Both the position numbers and the translations under genes were made by a program. Positions 1 through 8,930 of a DNA stretch of 64,000 nucleotides are shown here, one piece after another. Under the pieces are notes generated by a model, which ran no database searches, was not told the origin of the DNA, and was given only the letters and a program-made list of their open reading frames with translations. The DNA lies in NCBI RefSeq assembly GCF_025398155.2, contig NZ_CP104562.2, forward strand, positions 5,394,001-5,458,000, written 5' to 3'. The DNA comes from Roseateles amylovorans (GTDB lineage: Bacteria; Pseudomonadota; Gammaproteobacteria; Burkholderiales; Burkholderiaceae_C). The stretch's first letter is position 1, and each line of letters begins with the position of its first letter.

Positions 1-3000
1 GGCACGTCGGCCACCGCAGCGGCTTGCGTGATGTCGATGACCTCCGGAACCTCGGCCACCTCGGCGACCTCGATCGCCTCAACCACCGGTTCGTCCGGCA
101 CGGTGATGGCGTCGGAGCCTTCGACCGGGACTTCAATGGCTGGCGCCACCGGTGCCGCCGGGATGGGCGCAGGCGCAGGCGCTGCCACAGGTGCGACCAC
201 CGGGGCGGCGACCACCGGCGCGGGCGCCGCGACCGGAGCGGCCACAGGTGCGGCCACCGGCGGCGGATTACGCCAGTCGCGTTGCAGCGTGACGAAGGAG
301 TGTTCCAGCGCGTCGGCCGCATCCTGCAACGACATCAGCTGTTCCAGCTGCGCGTTGCCATCGCTCGCCAGACGCTCGATCTGGGACTCCAGCCCGTGGG
401 CCTGTTCGCCAACGCGCATGGCGCCGGCCAGACGAGCGCCGCCCTTGAAGGTGTGCAGCACCCGCATGGAGGCGGCGGCACGTCCGGTGTCCTGGGGCTG
501 TGCGGCCCATTCGCGCAGGCTGGCATGCAGCTCGCGCAGCAGGTCTTCGGCCTCTTCCTCGAAGATCGGCATCAGCTCCGGATCGATCTGATCCGGCAGG
601 CCGAGGTCGAAGTCCTCGTCGGCAGCGGCTTCGGCCGCCGCTTCGAAGGCGGGGAGGCTGGAGGCCGGATGCACCGGCTGGGCGTGGCTGATCGACTGCG
701 ACGCGGTCGACACCTCGTCCAGCGACATGGCCAGCAGGCCTTCGTCGCTGTCACCCGAACCGTCGGGCAGCGGTGCGCCCGGTTGGAACAGTTGCAGCTG
801 GGCCAGCAGTTCGGCGTCGACTTCCTTCAGGAAACCGGCGGCGAATTGATGCAGCAGACGGCGAATTTCGTCGGCGCCACGCTGGAACAGCGTCGGATCC
901 GCCACCTCGTGACCCTGGGCACGGCCGAGCGCATGTTCCAGCGCGCGCGACAGTGTCGACAGGTCATCAAAGCCCACCGTCGCCGCACTGCCCGCCAGGC
1001 CGTGGGCCAAGGCTTCGGCTTCCGGCGGCAACTGGGATTGCGGCAGCAAGGCCCATTCGGTCAGCTCGACCTGCAGGCGACGCGAACGCTCGTCCGCTTC
1101 GTTCAGGAAGATGTTGAACAGCGTGATGCTGATGCGCAGCGGTCCGATGACCTTCACGCCGTCATCGTTCTCTTCGGCCTCGGCCTCGGCATTCGCAGCG
1201 TCCAGCGCGGTGCCGCCCACCAGGCTCAGCACCGGCGCGGCCGGTGCGGTCAGGTCAAGATCGGTGGTGGTGAAGCTCAGGTCGACACGTGGCTCGTCGA
1301 TGAAGGTCGGCGGCTCAGCCGATGCTTCAGCAGCGGCTTCAACCGGCGTGACGATGGGCGTTTCAGCCGGCGTCTTGGGGACGACCGGGGCCGCCGCACT
1401 GACCAGCTCTTCGCTCAGATCCAGCGTGAGGTCCACCGAGGCCACAGGCTCCACGGACGCCACAGGCGCTGCGGGTTCCGCAGCCTCCGGCGTGAGATCC
1501 AGACCGGACAGATCCAGCAGGTCGACCGTCGGCTCGTCGATCTGCGCGGGCAGCTCGGCAATGTCGCCCAGCGGCATCGGCTCGGTCGCCTCGACTTCCA
1601 CGATGGCGACGTCATCCGGCCAACCGGCAGGCATCTCCAGCGACTCGGTCACTTCGGCGATCTCGGCCGTCAGCGGCAGATCCAGCGTCTGGTCCAACGT
1701 GAACGGCTCACCATCCAACGACGGAACGCCTTGGGCACTGTCAATGCCCAATGGGGGCAGGTCCAGCGCCGCATCCAGCGGCGCAACGGCCTGGGTCAGC
1801 TCGGGCACGGCCGGTGCGTCGGGGGCGAAGTCCAGCGACAGCGCATCGGTCGACGGCGTGTCGTCCAGCGACGGCAGCGTCAGCGGCGGCAGCTCGTTTG
1901 TGGACAGCGCCTGCACAGCGGCCGGCGCGGGCACCGCAGCGGGCGCGGACAGCACCTCGATCGGCGCCGGCACATCGGCCAGCGTCGGGATGTCGACCAT
2001 CTCCGGCACTTCGATGAGTTCCGGAAGTTCGGCCATCTCGGCGACTTCAACGATCTCGGGCACCGAGACCGCTTCGACGACGTCAGGTGCGGCCAGCACC
2101 GGCGCGACGACCGCCGCCGGGGCGACCGGTGCGGGTGCTGCCACCGGCGCAGGTGCCGGTGCCGGTGCAGACGCAGCAGCGGCCGCGGTCGCATCCTTCA
2201 GCGACAGGTAGCGGTTGTTCAGGCGCAGCGAATCGGCCGCAGCGCGGATCGGTGCGCTGTGATAGCCGTGCGGACGCTTGTCGCCAATGGCGGTGGCCCA
2301 GGCGTGGAAGGCATCGAGCGCCTCGTTGCTGAAGCGCAGCAGGTCGGCGTCGGCCTGCGGATGCTCCGACAGGCGGTGGTTGTACAGCTGTTCGCAGGCC
2401 CATCCGGCTTCGCCGAATTCATTCAGGCCGACCATCCGCGAGCTGCCCTTGAGGGTGTGGAACGCACGGCGGACCGTGGTCAGTTCCTCGCGGTTGGCGC
2501 TGTCGCGGGCCAGCACGGCCATGGCCGCACGGGCGGTGTCGACGACCTCGGCTGCTTCTTCCAGGAAGATGCCCAGCATTTCCTCGTCGATCGCCTCTTC
2601 CGCTTGCGGAATCGGGGCCGATGGCGGCGGTGCGGGCGGCAGCACGGGGGCGGCGGCTTCGATGAACTGCTGCAGCGACTGGGCGGCATCGGTGCCGACC
2701 GCATCGGCATCCGGACCCGCGGACAGCAGCTGTTGCTGCGCCTGCTGGGCGGCTTGCGCCAAACCGATTTCGTCGTTGGCGCGCGCCTCCTGGGAGATGC
2801 GTTCCAGGTCGCGGGCCAGATCCTGCGCGGAGCGGTCCCCCTGGGCGACGGCTTGGGCCGTGGCTTGCAGTTGATCGATCAGCTGCGGCGCCGGAGCTTC
2901 CGCCACCGGGGCCTCCTCGTGGGTCGGCTGTTCGCTTTCGCGGCCGACCAGCGATTGCAGCATGCCGGTCTCGTCGTCGAAGCGGAACATCCGCTTGGCG

Positions 3001-4679
3001 AGCTGCGGCTGGACGCTGACCATGTCGATCAGGAAGCCCAGGGCGCCGAGGTTGTTGGCCAGGCGATCGAACTGGGCACGCGGACCGGGCAGCGACGGAT
3101 CGACTTCGGTCTGGGCCAGCTCATCGACCTGATCGCGCATGCGCAACGCCGCCTGAGCGCCTTGCGACAGGCCCAGGACGCTGAACACGCCGCGCATGGC
3201 CTGCAGTTGGCCCGGCACCGGGATCAGCAGGTCGCGCTTGGTCGGGTCACGGAAGTATTCATCGCACTGGCGCTCGACCTCGGACAGGCTGGCGCGCAGT
3301 TCATGCACGACCGATCCCAGCGTCTGGCGATCGGCCACGCGGCGATAGAGCTCCTCCATCCAGGTTTCCAGCGGCTCAGGCGCTTCGCCATGACCCACGG
3401 ATTCGATGCGGCGGGCCAGGCTCTTGACGCGCTCGGCCTGCTCGGGCTGGTCGAAGGCTTCGTCCTCCAGTGCCGCTTCCAGATAGAGCATCGCGGTGGC
3501 GATTTCCATCGCCAGCGTCGGCTCCGGCGCACGGCCGGAACGCAGCGTGGTCACGACGGCGCGGCGCAGGGTGTCACCCAGCACCTCACCGCTCGGGAAG
3601 AGCTTGGTCAGCGACTCCGCCACGCCGGCGAACTGTTCGTCCAGCCCGCCCAGGCGATGGGTTTCGCCTTCCGCGGCGGAGCCCCAGGATTCCTTGGCGG
3701 TGGCGACACGGCGCTTGGCGTTCTGCACCCAGGTCGGGTCGATGCGACCCAGCGCATCGTCGCGGTAATCGACGACCGCGGTCTCGACCAGGCCGAAGGC
3801 GCGCTGCACCGCTTCCAGGCGCGGCGAGGTGCCGGGCTCGGGATGCTTCGCAGCCGCGGAGAAGAACAGCAGGTCCTTGGCCAGACGCTCGGACGGCGCC
3901 GCATCGCTGCCGGCGCGCAGTTGCGCCAGCAGGCGCGAGCCCAAGCGCTTGACCAGGGTGTCCACCGGCAGCAGGCCGCGGGATTGGGCCTCGAACTGGC
4001 CCGACGCCAGCATCCACAGGGTGCGGGCGTGGGGTTGCGTTTGTGTGAGGGCCAGGCCGGCGCAGAGGTCGCTCAGCAGCTGTCCCTGGCCGGGGGCCGG
4101 GGAGCGCATCTGCTTGAGCAGCAGCGCCTCGAACGGCGCCCGCATCTGCTCAGGCGTGAGCGCGCGCACCGCCGGATCGACCGGCAGGTCGCGCCAGCGG
4201 AATTCCTGCGTCCACAGGTCGGCCGGGTGGATGCGGCCCGCGCCGTTGAGTTCCTGCAGGGCCTGATACGCCGGGAACAGCGCCAGCGAACTGGGCTGGC
4301 CACCGGCCAGCGTCTTGGCGATGAACGCCAGGACGGCAAAGTCGGCCCGTTCGACCGCTTCGACCTCGGCGACCGACACGGTCGCGGGGGCTTCGGCCAG
4401 TCGGAACAGCGTCGCCTCGGCGGCGCGCAGCAGCTGGGCGGCGGCCGGCAGGCTCACCACCGACAGCACGCCGGCAGCCTGGTGCATCTGTTGGGCTGCT
4501 CCCTGCAGCGCGGGGCTGGGCTGGCCTTCGCCGCCCAGGGTGGTGGCGCGCGCATCTGTATCGCGCAGCACCCGGCGCAGGGCCTTGTGCACCGATTCCA
4601 GCGTGCGGCGCAGTTCCTCCTGGACCCAGGCCAAAGGGCTCAGGTCGGCAGGGAACTCGGATTCGCGCGAAAGGTCCAT
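1..4679 (-). CDS. chpA: ChpA/PilL-type multi-Hpt chemosensory histidine kinase, 5' part
   Basis: This is the kinase core of the Pil-Chp system that controls type IV pilus motility. The reading frame opens at ATG 4679 and stays open to the window edge, giving about 1559 residues without a stop; the C-terminal ATPase, CheW-like and receiver parts expected for the family would lie outside. The N-terminus resembles a FimL-like degenerate phosphotransfer region (MHQAAG, His66). Three convincing Hpt sites follow: His741 (HTLKGSSRM), His1226 (HGLAGSAATVG) and His1409 (HTFKGGARLAG). They are separated by Pro/Ala/Val-rich linkers rich in acidic residues. It is the last visible gene of the pilG-pilH-pilI-pilJ series, 75 bp after pilJ. 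The identification is strong; the exact symbol (chpA versus pilL) is a naming choice. Confidence 0.88.
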   Translation of the reverse strand, partial: MDLSRESEFPADLSPLAWVQEELRRTLESVHKALRRVLRDTDARATTLGGEGQPSPALQGAAQQMHQAAGVLSVVSLPAAAQLLRAAEATLFRLAEAPATVSVAEVEAVERADFAVLAFIAKTLAGGQPSSLALFPAYQALQELNGAGRIHPADLWTQEFRWRDLPVDPAVRALTPEQMRAPFEALLLKQMRSPAPGQGQLLSDLCAGLALTQTQPHARTLWMLASGQFEAQSRGLLPVDTLVKRLGSRLLAQLRAGSDAAPSERLAKDLLFFSAAAKHPEPGTSPRLEAVQRAFGLVETAVVDYRDDALGRIDPTWVQNAKRRVATAKESWGSAAEGETHRLGGLDEQFAGVAESLTKLFPSGEVLGDTLRRAVVTTLRSGRAPEPTLAMEIATAMLYLEAALEDEAFDQPEQAERVKSLARRIESVGHGEAPEPLETWMEELYRRVADRQTLGSVVHELRASLSEVERQCDEYFRDPTKRDLLIPVPGQLQAMRGVFSVLGLSQGAQAALRMRDQVDELAQTEVDPSLPGPRAQFDRLANNLGALGFLIDMVSVQPQLAKRMFRFDDETGMLQSLVGRESEQPTHEEAPVAEAPAPQLIDQLQATAQAVAQGDRSAQDLARDLERISQEARANDEIGLAQAAQQAQQQLLSAGPDADAVGTDAAQSLQQFIEAAAPVLPPAPPPSAPIPQAEEAIDEEMLGIFLEEAAEVVDTARAAMAVLARDSANREELTTVRRAFHTLKGSSRMVGLNEFGEAGWACEQLYNHRLSEHPQADADLLRFSNEALDAFHAWATAIGDKRPHGYHSAPIRAAADSLRLNNRYLSLKDATAAAAASAPAPAPAPVAAPAPVAPAAVVAPVLAAPDVVEAVSVPEIVEVAEMAELPELIEVPEMVDIPTLADVPAPIEVLSAPAAVPAPAAVQALSTNELPPLTLPSLDDTPSTDALSLDFAPDAPAVPELTQAVAPLDAALDLPPLGIDSAQGVPSLDGEPFTLDQTLDLPLTAEIAEVTESLEMPAGWPDDVAIVEVEATEPMPLGDIAELPAQIDEPTVDLLDLSGLDLTPEAAEPAAPVASVEPVASVDLTLDLSEELVSAAAPVVPKTPAETPIVTPVEAAAEASAEPPTFIDEPRVDLSFTTTDLDLTAPAAPVLSLVGGTALDAANAEAEAEENDDGVKVIGPLRISITLFNIFLNEADERSRRLQVELTEWALLPQSQLPPEAEALAHGLAGSAATVGFDDLSTLSRALEHALGRAQGHEVADPTLFQRGADEIRRLLHQFAAGFLKEVDAELLAQLQLFQPGAPLPDGSGDSDEGLLAMSLDEVSTASQSISHAQPVHPASSLPAFEAAAEAAADEDFDLGLPDQIDPELMPIFEEEAEDLLRELHASLREWAAQPQDTGRAAASMRVLHTFKGGARLAGAMRVGEQAHGLESQIERLASDGNAQLEQLMSLQDAADALEHSFVTLQRDWRNPPPVAAPVAAPVAAPAPVVAAPVVAPVAAPAPAPIPAAPVAPAIEVPVEGSDAITVPDEPVVEAIEVAEVAEVPEVIDITQAAAVADV

Positions 4680-4754
4680 GCTCGCTCTTTGTTGTCTTTA
4701 TCGCGGTGTATCGCGGGGTGAACTCGCGGGGTGAACGCTTGGGCGTCCAACCGA

Positions 4755-7019
4755 TCAGGAGACCTTGAACCGGGCCACCGACTGCTTCAGCGCTTCGGCG
4801 GAGCGGGACAGCTCATGCACCATCTGCGCCGTCGAACGGGTACCTTCGGAAGTCTGCTCGGTCACCGCAAAAATGTGCTGAATGTTGGCGCCGACCTCGT
4901 TGGCCGCACGCGCTTCGTTCTGCGCGACGGACGAAATCTGCACGATCAGGTCGTCCAGGCGACGAGACACCGAGTCAATGTCTTCCAGCGCACGACCGGC
5001 CGCATCGGACAGCTTGGTACCTTCCACCACACCCAGCGTGGAACGTTCCATGGCGGCCACCGCATCATGGGTGTCGGTCTGAATGGTCTTGACCAGCGCG
5101 GCGATTCGACGGGTCGCATCGGCGGAGCGTTCCGCCAGACGCTGCACTTCTTCCGCCACCACCGAGAAGCCGCGACCGGCTTCACCGGCGGACGCCGCCT
5201 GGATCGCCGCGTTCAGCGCCAGCACGTTGGTCTGCTCGGTAATGTCGGAAATCAGCTCGGTGATCTCGCCAATTTCCTGCGACGACTCGCCCAGACGCTT
5301 GATGCGCTTGGAGGTTTCCTGAATGTGGTCGCGGATCTGGTTCATACCGCCGATGGTGTTCTGCATCGCCTCCAGACCCAGCTCAGCGGCCTGCCGGGAT
5401 TGGCGGGCCACGTCGGCGGTCTGTTGCGCCTGTGCGGACACATCGTTGATTCGGTGCGCCATCTGCAGCACCGCTTCGCCGGTGGCGCGGATCTCGTGCA
5501 GCTGTTCGGTCGATGCGGCCAGCAGCTCGGTGGACGTCTGGTCGACCTGCGCGGTCGTGTCGGTCACCCGCACCGCCGTGGTCTGCACCTGGTGCACCAG
5601 CGAACGCAGCTCTTCCACGGTGTAGTTCACCGAGTCGGCGATCGCGCCGGTGATGTCTTCCGTCACCGTTGCCTGGTGGGTCAGGTCACCCTCCGCCACC
5701 GTCTGCAGTTCGTTCATCAGTCGCAGAATGGCGGCCTGGTTGGCGTCGTTGACGCGCTTGGCCTCCTGCTCCTGCGCCTCGGCCTCGCGACGCTGTTCTT
5801 CAGCGAGCTGGGCACGACGGGCCTGGTCGTTCACGTAGAGCTTCAGGAAGCCCAGCGCGCCGATGATCAGCATCGCCAGCGACGCCACCATGCCGATCAG
5901 CAGGGCCGGGTTCAGGCCGCCGGCGGATTCCAGGCCCTGCGACAGTTCGTCCAGGTCCTTACGCAGCACTTCGCTGTCGTTCAGGATGGAGGTCTGCGCT
6001 TCCCGCGAGGCCACCAGGCCCTGCAGGTTGGACAGGATGGCGGTGGCCTGGGTACGGGTCTGGTCGTACTGGGTCAGCAGCACCTTCAGACGCTCACGCA
6101 CCTGTGCATCCTTGGCGCCGGCCAGTCGCAGCTCGGGGTTGCCGTTGAGCAAGGCCTGGGCGATTTCGCGGAAGGCATTCAAGTCCTTGCCCAGCAGGAA
6201 CACCGCCTCGGGGCTCACGCCGTCCTGGGTCAGGAATTCGTTGGCGGACTTGCCGATACGCTGGGTCAGCATCACCAGCTGACCGACCGCAGCCACTTCG
6301 CCGGTCGGCGCCGAGCTCTGGATCGACAGCGACGCCACCGCTTCCGCGCTTTCCAGCAGGTCGGACGATTGGCGATTGATGGCGCGCAGCGCGGAGCCGA
6401 CCTGGGTCAACACCTTTTCCTGCGCCAGCATCACCTTGGTGTTCTTGTCGGCGCGCTCGACCATCGGAGCGATCTTCTCGAGCAGAGGCTGCACCGACGA
6501 CGGACCCTGGCTCAGCGCGCCGTTGCCGTCGCGCAGGCTGCTGATCACGCCGGTCAGCACTTCCGCGCTTTCCTTCATTTCAGGGAAGGCGTTCTTGTTG
6601 CCCAGCAGGGCGGTCGAGACCGCCTTGGCCAGTCGCTGCGACTGCATGGCCGCCTGACCCGCGCCGCGCACCTGGGCGGCGGACTGGTTCGAATTGATCA
6701 GGCTCCAGGTCACGAAGGACGTGGTGCCGATCAGACCGGCCACGACCAACATGGTGAACAGGCCCTGACGACGCGGCTGCGGCGGCTGCACCGTCGGCAT
6801 CGTCTTGGGCGCGTCGGGGGCGCTGGCGGTCGGCTGGAAGCCGTTGCCGGTGTCCTGGAATTCGGGCGTGGGCTGCGCCGTCGTGATGATCGAGGGCTGG
6901 AAGTCCTGCGTGTCCTCGGCGGACACGGCCGCTTCCGTGTTGGGGCCGGCGTCGTCGATATCGACGACCGCCTTGCCCTCGTTCTTGCCCTTGTTCTTGA
7001 TTTTGTCCAGGAAGCTCAT
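4755..7019 (-). CDS. pilJ: PilJ, type IV pilus methyl-accepting chemotaxis protein
   Basis: This 754-residue transmembrane chemoreceptor feeds the Pil-Chp kinase. Residues 1-85 are a polar, Pro/Thr-rich cytoplasmic extension. TM1 covers about 87-108 and a second hydrophobic segment (ALLIGMVASLAMLIIGALGF) lies near 370-395, enclosing a periplasmic sensor region. Beyond it come a HAMP-like linker and a long coiled-coil MCP signalling domain with the typical hairpin-tip region (EITELISDITEQTNVLALNAAI). The protein ends in VARFKVS without the CheR/CheB pentapeptide, as expected for PilJ. It lies 49 bp after pilI. The family is clear; the ligand cannot be read from the sequence. Confidence 0.93.
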   Translation of the reverse strand: MSFLDKIKNKGKNEGKAVVDIDDAGPNTEAAVSAEDTQDFQPSIITTAQPTPEFQDTGNGFQPTASAPDAPKTMPTVQPPQPRRQGLFTMLVVAGLIGTTSFVTWSLINSNQSAAQVRGAGQAAMQSQRLAKAVSTALLGNKNAFPEMKESAEVLTGVISSLRDGNGALSQGPSSVQPLLEKIAPMVERADKNTKVMLAQEKVLTQVGSALRAINRQSSDLLESAEAVASLSIQSSAPTGEVAAVGQLVMLTQRIGKSANEFLTQDGVSPEAVFLLGKDLNAFREIAQALLNGNPELRLAGAKDAQVRERLKVLLTQYDQTRTQATAILSNLQGLVASREAQTSILNDSEVLRKDLDELSQGLESAGGLNPALLIGMVASLAMLIIGALGFLKLYVNDQARRAQLAEEQRREAEAQEQEAKRVNDANQAAILRLMNELQTVAEGDLTHQATVTEDITGAIADSVNYTVEELRSLVHQVQTTAVRVTDTTAQVDQTSTELLAASTEQLHEIRATGEAVLQMAHRINDVSAQAQQTADVARQSRQAAELGLEAMQNTIGGMNQIRDHIQETSKRIKRLGESSQEIGEITELISDITEQTNVLALNAAIQAASAGEAGRGFSVVAEEVQRLAERSADATRRIAALVKTIQTDTHDAVAAMERSTLGVVEGTKLSDAAGRALEDIDSVSRRLDDLIVQISSVAQNEARAANEVGANIQHIFAVTEQTSEGTRSTAQMVHELSRSAEALKQSVARFKVS

Positions 7020-7068
7020 CTCACCCTCGTTTGGTCGTTCGGCCTGGGACGGGACCGCCGTCTGGCTC

Positions 7069-7587
7069 TCAGTTCAAAACAATGCGCAGGAACTGGGGAT
7101 GCTGCGTCAGCGCATCCAGATCCAGCACCTGCCAACGCCGGCCTTGCCCGTCGCGCATGCGCATGGGAGCAAATTCCGGGTGGCCGGCCACATCGGGCTC
7201 GGCCTGGATCTGTTCATCACCGCGCAGCCCCAGCAGCTGGTCCACCAGCAGCGCGCAGTTGATCCCCAGATCCGGGTTGATCGACACCAGCCGGTGGGCG
7301 GGCGTCAGGGCGGTGGGTCCGCGCAGGCCGAGAAAGGCCGCCAGGTCCACCACCGTGTGCAAACCGCCCCGCAGATTGGCCACACCCAGCAACCAGGGCT
7401 GGGTGTAGGGCACGCTCTGCAGCGGGACGGGCGTGAAGATCTCACCCGATTGCTTCAGCGGAAGCAACAGACCGAGGCCGGCGCATTCCACCGCCAGCCA
7501 GCTGGCGGCCTGCGGCGCCTCGCGGGCGGCCTGCATGCGCTGCGCCAGGCGTTGTTGAAGATCCCGCAGCGCTTGCTTGTTGGCCAT
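7069..7587 (-). CDS. pilI: PilI, CheW-like coupling protein
   Basis: This 172-residue CheW-domain protein should physically link PilJ to the ChpA-type kinase. The CheW fold is recognisable from GVANLRGGLHTVVDLAAFLGL near the middle and from RLVSINPDLGINCALLVDQLLGL. The start ATG at 7587 is only 4 bp after the pilH stop, so the two are probably translationally coupled. Its size is normal for PilI. Position between pilH and pilJ supports the specific name over generic cheW. Confidence 0.9.
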   Translation of the reverse strand: MANKQALRDLQQRLAQRMQAAREAPQAASWLAVECAGLGLLLPLKQSGEIFTPVPLQSVPYTQPWLLGVANLRGGLHTVVDLAAFLGLRGPTALTPAHRLVSINPDLGINCALLVDQLLGLRGDEQIQAEPDVAGHPEFAPMRMRDGQGRRWQVLDLDALTQHPQFLRIVLN

Positions 7588-7591
7588 GACG

Positions 7592-7957
7592 TCAGCCCAG
7601 CGCCTTGATCTTGGCGATCAGTTCGTCCGCCTTGACCGGCTTGACGACGTAATCGCGGGCGCCCTGGCGCATGCCCCAGACGCGATCGGTTTCCTGGTTC
7701 TTGCTGGTGCAGATGATCACCGGCACGTCGGCATAGCGCTCGTCGCGGGTGATGGCACGGGTCAGCTGGAAGCCGTTCTGGCCCGGCATCACCACATCCA
7801 TCAGGATGAGGTCGGGCTTTTCTTCTTCCAGACGCTTCATGGCTTCTTCGCCGTTTTCCGCAGTGCGCACGGCATAACCGCGTTTGCTGAGCAGGTCGCT
7901 GAGGTGATGAAGCTCGGTCTTCGAGTCATCAACCAGCAGAATCTTTTGGATGGACAT
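7592..7957 (-). CDS. pilH: PilH, single-domain response regulator
   Basis: This is a 121-residue stand-alone receiver domain. The acidic pocket is VDDS near residue 10, the phospho-acceptor is Asp54 (LILMDVVMPG), the Thr/Ser switch lies at 84-85 (ICTSKN) and the conserved Lys is 106 (DYVVKPVK). There is no output domain. In characterised Pil-Chp systems PilG and PilH are the two CheY-like outputs that influence pilus extension and retraction; which of the two acts on which motor is not visible here. A GGGAG ribosome-binding site lies 5 nt before ATG 7957. Confidence 0.9.
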   Translation of the reverse strand: MSIQKILLVDDSKTELHHLSDLLSKRGYAVRTAENGEEAMKRLEEEKPDLILMDVVMPGQNGFQLTRAITRDERYADVPVIICTSKNQETDRVWGMRQGARDYVVKPVKADELIAKIKALG

Positions 7958-7973
7958 GGGTACTCCCTGGTAG

Positions 7974-8064
7974 CGCGGTTCGTACTGACGAAACCGCGGC
8001 GGCCTTTCGCCGGGGGTGAGATTGGCAGTAACTGCGGGTGATCGGACACCGCGACTTCGCGGTG
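7974..8064. promoter_or_regulatory. Two hairpins in the pilG-pilH intergenic gap
   Basis: The 124-bp gap between pilG and pilH holds two inverted repeats. One at about 7974-8000 pairs CGCGGTTCGT with ACGAAACCGCG across a 4-nt loop with one bulge. The second, at 8047-8064, is the perfect palindrome CACCGCGACTTCGCGGTG. Neither is followed by a T-run on the minus strand, so they do not look like intrinsic terminators. They may stabilise or process the transcript between the two regulator genes; that is inference. Confidence 0.4.
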
Positions 8065-8081
8065 GTGTGACTTATTCGGCT

Positions 8082-8465
8082 TCAGGCCTCGCGGCGATGT
8101 TGTTGAACCGCCTGCAACAGCTGGTCCTTGGTGAACGGCTTGGTCAGATAGTCCTGCGAACCCACCATCCGGCCCCGCGCCTTGTCGAACAAGCCGTCCT
8201 TGGACGACAGCATGATCACCGGCACGGCCGAGAACTGCGGGTTGCGCTTGATGATGGCGCAGGTTTGGTAACCGTCCAGCCGCGGCATGAGGATGTCGCA
8301 GAACACCAGGTCGGGCTGATAGTCGCTCAGCTTGGCGAGGGCGTCGAAGCCGTCTTCGGCCAGCACCACCTCATGGCCGCCCTGCTTCAGGAAGATCTCG
8401 GCGCTGCGGCGGATGGTGTTGCTGTCGTCGATGACCAGGACTTTGGTGGCCGTCTTGGATTCCAA
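8082..8465 (-). CDS. pilG: PilG, single-domain response regulator (TTG start)
   Basis: This is a CheY-like receiver of about 127 residues and the first of the two Pil-Chp output regulators. Key residues with the chosen start are the acidic pair in VIDDSNTIRRSAEIF, phospho-acceptor Asp57 (VFCDILMPRLDG), the Ser pair in IMLSSKD and Lys109 (DYLTKPF). No ATG is available upstream of the domain. I chose TTG 8465 because GGAG sits 6 nt upstream; a longer version from TTG 8486 adds seven residues but has a weaker site. The VIDDSNTIRRSAEIFL block is characteristic of PilG. Confidence 0.88.
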   Translation of the reverse strand: MESKTATKVLVIDDSNTIRRSAEIFLKQGGHEVVLAEDGFDALAKLSDYQPDLVFCDILMPRLDGYQTCAIIKRNPQFSAVPVIMLSSKDGLFDKARGRMVGSQDYLTKPFTKDQLLQAVQQHRREA

Positions 8466-8605
8466 GCTGTACTCCGTATTCTTCAAGCCCTGGTTGTCAG
8501 GGTTGTGGCGATTCGATGTCGGTTCCGCCGGCCGGATGTCACCCCGCCGCCCTGCGGCGGCCGCATCCCGGCCCGCCCGGGCAAGCCCGGTTCAGCCGCC
8601 GACGA

Positions 8606-8797
8606 TCAGATCTGGACCATTTCGAAATCTTCCTTGCGGGCGCCGCATTCTGGACAGGTCCAGTTCATGTCGACGTCCTCCCAACGCGTACCGGCGGCGA
8701 TGCCGTGTTCGGGATCTCCCGCGGCCTCGTCATAAATCCAGCCGCAGATCAGGCACATCCAGGTCCTTGCTTCGCTCACGATGGGTTGACTTTGCAT
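8606..8797 (-). CDS. Rubredoxin
   Basis: This is a 63-residue one-iron electron carrier. The four iron ligands are plain in CLICG near the N-terminus and CPECG near the C-terminus, with the rubredoxin signature DPEHGIAAGTRWEDV between them. GTG 8800 immediately precedes ATG 8797 and either could initiate. It lies directly upstream of pilG in the same orientation and may share its transcript. Its redox partner is unknown from this window. Confidence 0.95.
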   Translation of the reverse strand: MQSQPIVSEARTWMCLICGWIYDEAAGDPEHGIAAGTRWEDVDMNWTCPECGARKEDFEMVQI

Positions 8798-8799
8798 CA

Positions 8800-8822
8800 C
8801 TACAATGATCGAAAGATTGTAG
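8800..8822. promoter_or_regulatory. Inverted repeat with face-to-face TACAAT boxes, rubredoxin/thiD divergent region
   Basis: CTACAAT (8800-8806) is repeated inverted as ATTGTAG (8816-8822) around a 9-nt spacer. Each arm contains TACAAT, a good -10-like hexamer, one reading rightward towards the kinase gene and one reading leftward towards rubredoxin. No well-spaced -35 is obvious on either side. It could be a divergent core promoter or an operator; sequence alone does not decide. Confidence 0.4.
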
Positions 8823-8930
8823 CCATCCCCCCTGGGTTCCCCGGTGGGCAGAAGTACCGATGAAACAACAGTTAAAACCGGTCCTTCGTCACATTCCGCG
8901 CATCAGTTCACGGCTTTCCGCCGTCCATCC

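Noticed and set aside
24..4721. Very long plus-strand open frame (about 1565 codons) opposite the chpA gene
   Set aside because: Its translation is Arg/His/Gly-rich without domains, while the minus strand gives clear Hpt motifs. High GC produces such mirror frames.
8823..8930. TPP riboswitch upstream of the ThiD-like gene
   Set aside because: The leader is about 110 nt and I could not find the conserved thi-box segments.
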